Position numbers and translations under genes: made by a program. A model generated the notes under the pieces. It was given only the letters and a program-made list of their open reading frames with translations. It searched no databases and was not told the DNA's origin. DNA of 64,000 bases from Congzhengia minquanensis (GTDB lineage Bacteria > Bacillota > Clostridia > UBA1381 > UBA9506): positions 124,001 to 188,000 of the forward strand of contig NZ_JACRSU010000001.1 of the NCBI RefSeq assembly GCF_014384785.1, read 5' to 3'. Of this stretch, positions 59,646-64,000 are shown one piece after another. Numbering within the stretch: the first letter of the stretch is position 1; each line of letters starts with the position of its first letter.

Positions 59646-60320
59646 TCAAATTTTGGTCTCAATTTCCCCCAACGCCATAATTTCGTCGGGTTTTACACAA
59701 CAGTTCAGCGCCAGAACACGAACGCCTGCCTGCTTTGCCCGCGAAAGCTCCTCGGCAAAGGCCAGGTGGGTTTTTGCGTTGGCACAAAAATAGGCTGCCC
59801 GCTCCATCTGAACAATAAACACGACAAGCGCGTCAAATCCTTCTGCAACGCATTTTTCAAGGCCGCGCAAATGCTTTAGCCCCCGCTCTGTGGGCGCATC
59901 GGGAAACATCACCACACCGTCTTGTTCCAGCGTTACGCCCTTTACTTCCACAAATGTGCGCTTCAGTCCGGCTTCCATGTAAAAATCGAATCTGGAGTCG
60001 CCATGTGTTACCTCAGGCTTCACCAGCGTCAGACCGTCAATGTGCGTTTCGGCCCACTCTGCAAAAATTTTGTTTGGGGCCTGTGCGTCCATGTTAATGA
60101 GCAAATCGCCTTTCTGCACCGCTACCAAATCGAACTGCGTTTTGCGGTTGGGGTTGCCGCTTCGTTCCAAAAACACTTTAGCGCCTTCTATTAAAAGCTC
60201 CTTGCACCTGCCGGTGTTCTTCACATGAACGGTTTCAGTTTGTCCGTTTATTTCAACCTTTGCAATAAACCGGTTTGGGCGGGAAATAAAAATTCCCTCT
60301 GTAATATTATGATAGTTCAT
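59646..60320 (-). CDS. sfsA: SfsA family protein
   Basis: A 224-residue SfsA with FISRPNRFIAKVEINGQTETVHVKNTGRCKELL (pattern) at the N-terminus and YMEAGLKRTFVEVKGVTLEQDGVVMFPDAPTERGLKH later, the PD-(D/E)XK-like nuclease core. Named in Escherichia for sugar fermentation stimulation; a DNA/RNA nuclease fold is now assigned. The ATG at 60318-60320 overlaps the preceding SGNH gene by 14 bases; an earlier ATG would overlap it by 41. Confidence 0.93.
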   Translation of the reverse strand: MNYHNITEGIFISRPNRFIAKVEINGQTETVHVKNTGRCKELLIEGAKVFLERSGNPNRKTQFDLVAVQKGDLLINMDAQAPNKIFAEWAETHIDGLTLVKPEVTHGDSRFDFYMEAGLKRTFVEVKGVTLEQDGVVMFPDAPTERGLKHLRGLEKCVAEGFDALVVFIVQMERAAYFCANAKTHLAFAEELSRAKQAGVRVLALNCCVKPDEIMALGEIETKI

Positions 60321-60933
60321 AGGTCTTTTTAAGGCCGAACAGGCCAATTACCTGACCTGCAATAAACGCCGCATGAAGTGTGCGGACATGGGGTTTAAAG
60401 TGTACATGGTCACAGAACACGCCGTCCCCTAACTTTTCGGTAAAATCGTGAAGGTCGATAATCGGAACGCCCATCTGCTCCATAACCTCTTTTGCAATGT
60501 GGTTGTATTGCTTAATATCCTCATTTTTCCGAAAGAAAACGGAACAGTTCTTTTTATGTATTTCATCATCTACTGTGGTGGACATGACCCAAACCATTTG
60601 TTTTCCCAGCTTTTGGATATGCGCCGCAATTTGTTTTAAGTTTTCCCTGTAGTCCTCCGGCTCTACCTGAAGGTGTCCAACCTCATGATAAAATTTAATA
60701 TCATGCAGGCCGCAGTTTATAATAAAAATGTCTGCGTCAATGTCCGGCGTTGCCTGTAGATATCCCAAAACGCAGGCGCTGTCGCCGCCGTTTACCTTCG
60801 ATTCATAGTCCAAATCACCTGGTTTTTCGCCCTCGCCCTTTCTCTTTAGCATGGCATAGCCCGACAAGAACCGTTTTAAATCGTCGTTGTAGTGCATAGA
60901 AATGCTGTCTCCCACTACAAAAATCTTTGTCAT
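60307..60933 (-). CDS. SGNH/GDSL hydrolase
   Basis: A 208-residue SGNH hydrolase. Block I FVVGDSISMHY (Ser10), block II NGGDSACV, block III INCGLHD, and block V DHVHFKPH with the catalytic Asp and His. No signal peptide, so it acts in the cytoplasm; members remove acyl or acetyl groups from sugars or lipids. It starts inside the stop of the sirtuin gene (ATGA). The substrate is unknown; acetylated pectic sugars are one option. Confidence 0.9.
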   Translation of the reverse strand: MTKIFVVGDSISMHYNDDLKRFLSGYAMLKRKGEGEKPGDLDYESKVNGGDSACVLGYLQATPDIDADIFIINCGLHDIKFYHEVGHLQVEPEDYRENLKQIAAHIQKLGKQMVWVMSTTVDDEIHKKNCSVFFRKNEDIKQYNHIAKEVMEQMGVPIIDLHDFTEKLGDGVFCDHVHFKPHVRTLHAAFIAGQVIGLFGLKKTYELS

Positions 60934-61643
60934 TTGTCTCCCTCCAAAATTTCTTTAAAAACAGAGCCTAAACTCTCGTTGATCACAATGTCTGCCCTGC
61001 TGTCAAAGGGCGTTACAGTTTTATTAATTAAAATCAGCTTGTCTCCGCGAAAATAATCGATCATGCCTGCCGCAGGATATACCGTAAGGGACGTGCCGCC
61101 CACCACCAATAAATCCGCATTTTGTATAGCCGCAATCGCACCGGACACTGTTTTGCCGTCTAACCCCTCCTCATACAGCACAACGTCAGGCTTAATCGTT
61201 CCGCCGCAGCTGCATTTGGGCACGCCGTCTGCTTCTAAAACAGCGTCTAAGCCGAAAAATTTGCCGCAGTTCATGCAATAATTTCTGTGCACGGAACCGT
61301 GCAGCTCATAAACGCACTTGCTGCCGGCCATTTGGTGCAAACCGTCAATGTTCTGCGTTACCACCGCTTTCACCTTACCCTGCTGCTCTAAGTGCGCCAG
61401 TGCTTTGTGCGTTACATTGGGCGCGGCGTTTGGATAAATCATTTTGTTTTTATAAAACCGAAAAAACTCTTTCGGATTCTTCACAAAGAAGGAGTGTGAA
61501 ATAATGGTTTCCGGCGGATAATCATAAATTTCATTATAAAGCCCATCTACGCTGCGAAAGTCTGGAATTCCGCTTTCTGTGGACACGCCCGCGCCGCCGA
61601 AAAAAACAATATTTTGGTACGTATCAATCAGTTCCTTTAACAT
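60930..61643 (-). CDS. cobB: NAD-dependent protein deacylase (sirtuin)
   Basis: A 237-residue Sir2-family enzyme. GGAGVSTESGIPDFRS near residue 16, TQNIDGLHQMAGS near 98, catalytic His in ELHGSVHRNYC, and a zinc ribbon CMNC...CSC. It removes acyl groups from lysines using NAD. It starts right after the PNP stop codon with no gap and ends in ATGA overlap with the SGNH gene. Confidence 0.94.
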   Translation of the reverse strand: MLKELIDTYQNIVFFGGAGVSTESGIPDFRSVDGLYNEIYDYPPETIISHSFFVKNPKEFFRFYKNKMIYPNAAPNVTHKALAHLEQQGKVKAVVTQNIDGLHQMAGSKCVYELHGSVHRNYCMNCGKFFGLDAVLEADGVPKCSCGGTIKPDVVLYEEGLDGKTVSGAIAAIQNADLLVVGGTSLTVYPAAGMIDYFRGDKLILINKTVTPFDSRADIVINESLGSVFKEILEGDK

Positions 61644-62462
61644 TTAAATCATCTCCGCAAGCTTGCATATCAGCGCCTGAAATGGCTTTGACGCTTTGTT
61701 TGTAATCATTTGAACTTCGCTGTGGGAAAGGGCAGTTTTCGATATTCCCGCCGCCATATTGGAAATGACAGAAACAGCACAAATCTCCATTCCGGCGTGT
61801 TTTGCCGCAGCGGCCTCACAGGCGGTACTCATGCCCACCATGTCGGCCCCCATTTGTTTCATCATATTAATTTCGGCAGGCGTTTCATAGTTGGGACCGG
61901 TGGTTTGTATATATACACCGGATTTTAATGAAATTTTTAAATCCGCGGCGCAGTTTTCAGCTATGTTTCTCATCCGCGGGCTGTAAACCGCGCTCATATC
62001 GGGAAACCGCGCTCCTAACTGACTTACGTTTTCCCCAATCAACGGCGACGGGACAAAGCTTAAAATATGGTCTGAAATCATTACCAAATCGCCGGGTGAA
62101 AAGCATTCGTTCACTGCTCCCGCCGCGTTGGTTAAAATCAGCTTGTCCGCACCTAAGGCGCGCATCACTCTGATTGGGCGAACCACCTCGGCCATGGAAT
62201 ATCCCTCATAAAAATGCACCCTGCCCTGCATTGCAACCGTTTTCTTGCCTCCCAGCGTTCCAAAAACAAACCTGCCCGCATGACCGGAAACGGTGGAAAC
62301 AGGCATACCAGGAATGTTTTGATATGCAATTTGCACACCGTCCATTCTGTCCGCCAGGCCACCCAGGCCCGAGCCAAGCACCACCGCCAGCTCCGGCCGT
62401 TCGCCGCATTTATTTAAAATATAGTCACAACAGATTTGAATTGCTGTATATTCTGATTCCAT
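61644..62462 (-). CDS. punA: Purine-nucleoside phosphorylase
   Basis: A 272-residue trimeric-type PNP: VVLGSGLGGLADRM near residue 22, LILTNAAGAVN near 107, GPNYETPAEINMMKQMGADMVGMST (pattern) near 185. It cleaves purine nucleosides with phosphate. ATG at 62460-62462 after GGAGGGG. Paired with a sirtuin, which makes NAD-derived products; whether this is meaningful is unclear. Confidence 0.95.
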   Translation of the reverse strand: MESEYTAIQICCDYILNKCGERPELAVVLGSGLGGLADRMDGVQIAYQNIPGMPVSTVSGHAGRFVFGTLGGKKTVAMQGRVHFYEGYSMAEVVRPIRVMRALGADKLILTNAAGAVNECFSPGDLVMISDHILSFVPSPLIGENVSQLGARFPDMSAVYSPRMRNIAENCAADLKISLKSGVYIQTTGPNYETPAEINMMKQMGADMVGMSTACEAAAAKHAGMEICAVSVISNMAAGISKTALSHSEVQMITNKASKPFQALICKLAEMI

Positions 62463-62479
62463 AACCCCTCCGCCAATGC

Positions 62480-62508
62480 GCAAAAGCGGCAGACAGCCTG
62501 CCGCTTTT
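62480..62508 (-). terminator. Terminator of the AI-2E family gene
   Basis: Stem AAAAGCGGCAG/CTGCCGCTTTT (62482-62508) between the AI-2E family gene and punA. The tail is short, so readthrough into punA is possible. Confidence 0.6.
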
Positions 62509-62512
62509 ATAT

Positions 62513-63658
62513 TTACAGGTTAATATTCTTTGTTCCCAGCCGCTGTTCAATAAAGCTGTCATAAAAGACAAGCTTAATCACCGCAACCAGGGGAACGCCG
62601 ATAAACATGCCGATAATTCCGCCGAAAGTGCCGCCGATTGCTACCCCGGCAATAACCAGAAGCGGGCTGATGCCCACCCTGTCGGACATGATTTTCGGGC
62701 CGATAAATAAGTTGTCGACAATCTGCATTCCAATGATAAACAACAGCACAATTAAACCCTTAATGGGATTAAACACCAGTGCCAGAAGAACGCTGGGAAT
62801 TCCGCCCAGCCACGGGCCAATGTAAGGTATCATATTGGTAAGCGCCAGAAGCAGACTGATGAGCGGTGCCAGCGGGATGTCGAACGGCACTAAGATAATC
62901 AGGCCTAAAATGAAAATGACAAACGCCTGCAAGAGCTTGCTGATAATGAAATCGAAAAATATTTTATTAATTGCCTTTCCGTAATTCATAATGGTTTCAG
63001 CCCGCTCGCGGCTGAACACCGCATAGATAAACCGCTTAAAGTGTTTGGTAAGCTCCTCCTTGCCAAAAAGAAAATAAATTGATATGACAATGCCGAACAC
63101 CACGCGGATGACTGTTTTCGCCGAACCGCTAACTGCAGTAGTTACGGTTTTGCCCACATGGGCCATATCCATTTCCCGTTCAACCCAGCTATATATGTTG
63201 GTTGCAAAATTCGACATATAGCCCTCAAAGTTTTTTGCAAGGTCAGGATTAATCGACCGCAGGCTGTCTGTCACCCAAATCTGAAAATTGTTTAAATATT
63301 CCGGCAGGCCGTTAATAAAATCGTTCAGACCGCTGACTATGGTAGGCACGATATTCATAACAAAAATGGAGATGAAACCCAGCACCACTGCGTAAATTAC
63401 CGCTATAGAAATGCCGCGCTTGATATTTTTCTTTTTCTGATTGTCCGTTTTTTTCACGATATTGCGTTCAATAAACACCAGCAAAGGATTTAGAAAATAC
63501 GCAAATGCCAGCCCGTAAACAAAATATGCAATACAGGAGTACAGCATGGAAAACAAGCTTGACAAGGATATATTGGTCGTAAAAATCAGTTTGCACAACA
63601 AAAACGCAATTACTAAAACAGGCAAAACGTTTAAATAGCGTATTTTCCAGTTTTTCAA
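62513..63658 (-). CDS. AI-2E family transporter
   Basis: A 381-residue membrane protein with about eight hydrophobic segments and the family stretches LIGPKIMSDRVGISPLLVIAGVAIGGTFGGIIGMFIGVPLVAV (pattern) and MIPYIGPWLGGIPSVLLAL. Family members include autoinducer-2 exporters and Na+/H+ antiporters, so the substrate cannot be given. The start is TTG at 63656-63658 after AAGGAG. It follows the amidase gene by 13 bases. Confidence 0.92.
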   Translation of the reverse strand: MKNWKIRYLNVLPVLVIAFLLCKLIFTTNISLSSLFSMLYSCIAYFVYGLAFAYFLNPLLVFIERNIVKKTDNQKKKNIKRGISIAVIYAVVLGFISIFVMNIVPTIVSGLNDFINGLPEYLNNFQIWVTDSLRSINPDLAKNFEGYMSNFATNIYSWVEREMDMAHVGKTVTTAVSGSAKTVIRVVFGIVISIYFLFGKEELTKHFKRFIYAVFSRERAETIMNYGKAINKIFFDFIISKLLQAFVIFILGLIILVPFDIPLAPLISLLLALTNMIPYIGPWLGGIPSVLLALVFNPIKGLIVLLFIIGMQIVDNLFIGPKIMSDRVGISPLLVIAGVAIGGTFGGIIGMFIGVPLVAVIKLVFYDSFIEQRLGTKNINL

Positions 63659-63671
63659 CTTTACCAGCTCC

Positions 63672-64000
63672 TTATTCTTCGTTAAAGTATTTTAAAATCC
63701 CGCAGTAAATCGCCCACGCGACCTGCTTTTGATAAGAATCGTCCAACAATTTTTTCTGTTCTTCTTCGTTTGACAAAAACCCGCACTCCACTAAAATTGC
63801 GGGCAGTTTTGCCTGCTTTAAAAGGTAAATACTCCCGTCTGCCTTTTTCACTTCCCGAGAAGACGGCGGCGCAAGCGCCTCAATTAAAGCCGACTGCACC
63901 TGTTTTGCAAGCCCCTCGCTTTTTTCATTGTTTCCGGAAAAGAACACCTGGGGCCCGCTGTACTGTCCGTCCGGAAATTTATTCATATGTACGCTGACAA
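63672..64000 (-). CDS. N-acetylmuramoyl-L-alanine amidase, CwlD type, partial
   Basis: The frame is open to the right edge, so the N-terminus is missing. It contains the Amidase_3 C-terminal half: SVHMNKFPDGQYSGPQVFF, with the His-ligand region, and AILVECGFLSNEEEQKKLLDDSYQKQVAWAIYCGI. The S-I/V-H-M-N-K/A-F form is that of CwlD, which makes muramic-delta-lactam in spore cortex. Its substrate is peptidoglycan. The identification as CwlD rather than another amidase rests on this half only. Confidence 0.85.
   Translation of the reverse strand, partial: VSVHMNKFPDGQYSGPQVFFSGNNEKSEGLAKQVQSALIEALAPPSSREVKKADGSIYLLKQAKLPAILVECGFLSNEEEQKKLLDDSYQKQVAWAIYCGILKYFNEE

Overview
The window looks like chromosomal DNA of a strictly anaerobic, endospore-forming Firmicute of class Clostridia. 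Three things point there: an NAD(P)-linked [FeFe]-hydrogenase operon, sporulation genes (sigG, spoIIID, gerW and the start of a cwlD-type amidase), and clostridial gene orders such as plsX-acpP-rnc-radical SAM-smc and a 462-residue dimeric GlyRS. Pectin and uronate genes suggest a plant-polysaccharide or gut habitat. The lineage cannot be named from this sequence. No phage, insertion sequence, CRISPR array or rRNA was seen; the only tRNA is tRNA-Leu(UAA).

Layout. 1-3035: a secreted beta-helix protein cut by the left edge, tRNA-Leu, a membrane protein, and a queT transporter under a preQ1-I riboswitch. 3056-8898: the five-gene hydrogenase operon with a Rex-like site at its promoter, then an XRE-cupin regulator. 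9105-12149 (+): M50 protease, scpA, scpB, a DUF2953 protein and gerW. 12199-20280: a ClpC/ClpE ATPase, sigG behind a good sigma-F-type promoter, and a dnaA cluster (zinc ribbon-dnaA-yaaA-recF-remB) that lacks dnaN, plus a HAD phosphatase and spoIIID. 20483-25213 (+): a glycerol-3-phosphate oxidation operon with its own GlpP antiterminator and a terminator in its leader.

25260-38116 is the most accessory part. It holds a secreted transglutaminase-like protein, a P-type ATPase that has lost its catalytic motifs, two AraC regulators, and a uronate locus (GH4 alpha-galacturonidase type, uxaB, uxaA, a sialidase-fold protein, an HpcH-type aldolase, a GH88 hydrolase). 38129-41322 is a Gld-type ABC exporter set. 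41430-64000 is almost all housekeeping on the minus strand: aspS, hisS, smc, rnc, acpP, plsX, uvrC, HPr, glyS, queG, ireB, rnr, secG, rpmE, sfsA, an SGNH hydrolase, a sirtuin, PNP, an AI-2E family protein and the amidase.

How the parts connect. GH88 and GH4 would release uronic acids from pectic oligomers; UxaB and UxaA carry tagaturonate to 2-keto-3-deoxygluconate, which the aldolase might cleave. Reducing equivalents from such fermentation could leave as H2 through the NADH-linked hydrogenase, and a Rex-like operator fits NADH-sensing control. QueT (precursor uptake) and QueG (last step of queuosine synthesis) suggest salvage-fed queuosine modification of tRNA. The points most worth a second look are the pseudo-P-type ATPase with its transglutaminase-like neighbour, the two overlapping palindromes at 1267-1312, the structured leader of rnc, and the dnaN-less dnaA cluster.
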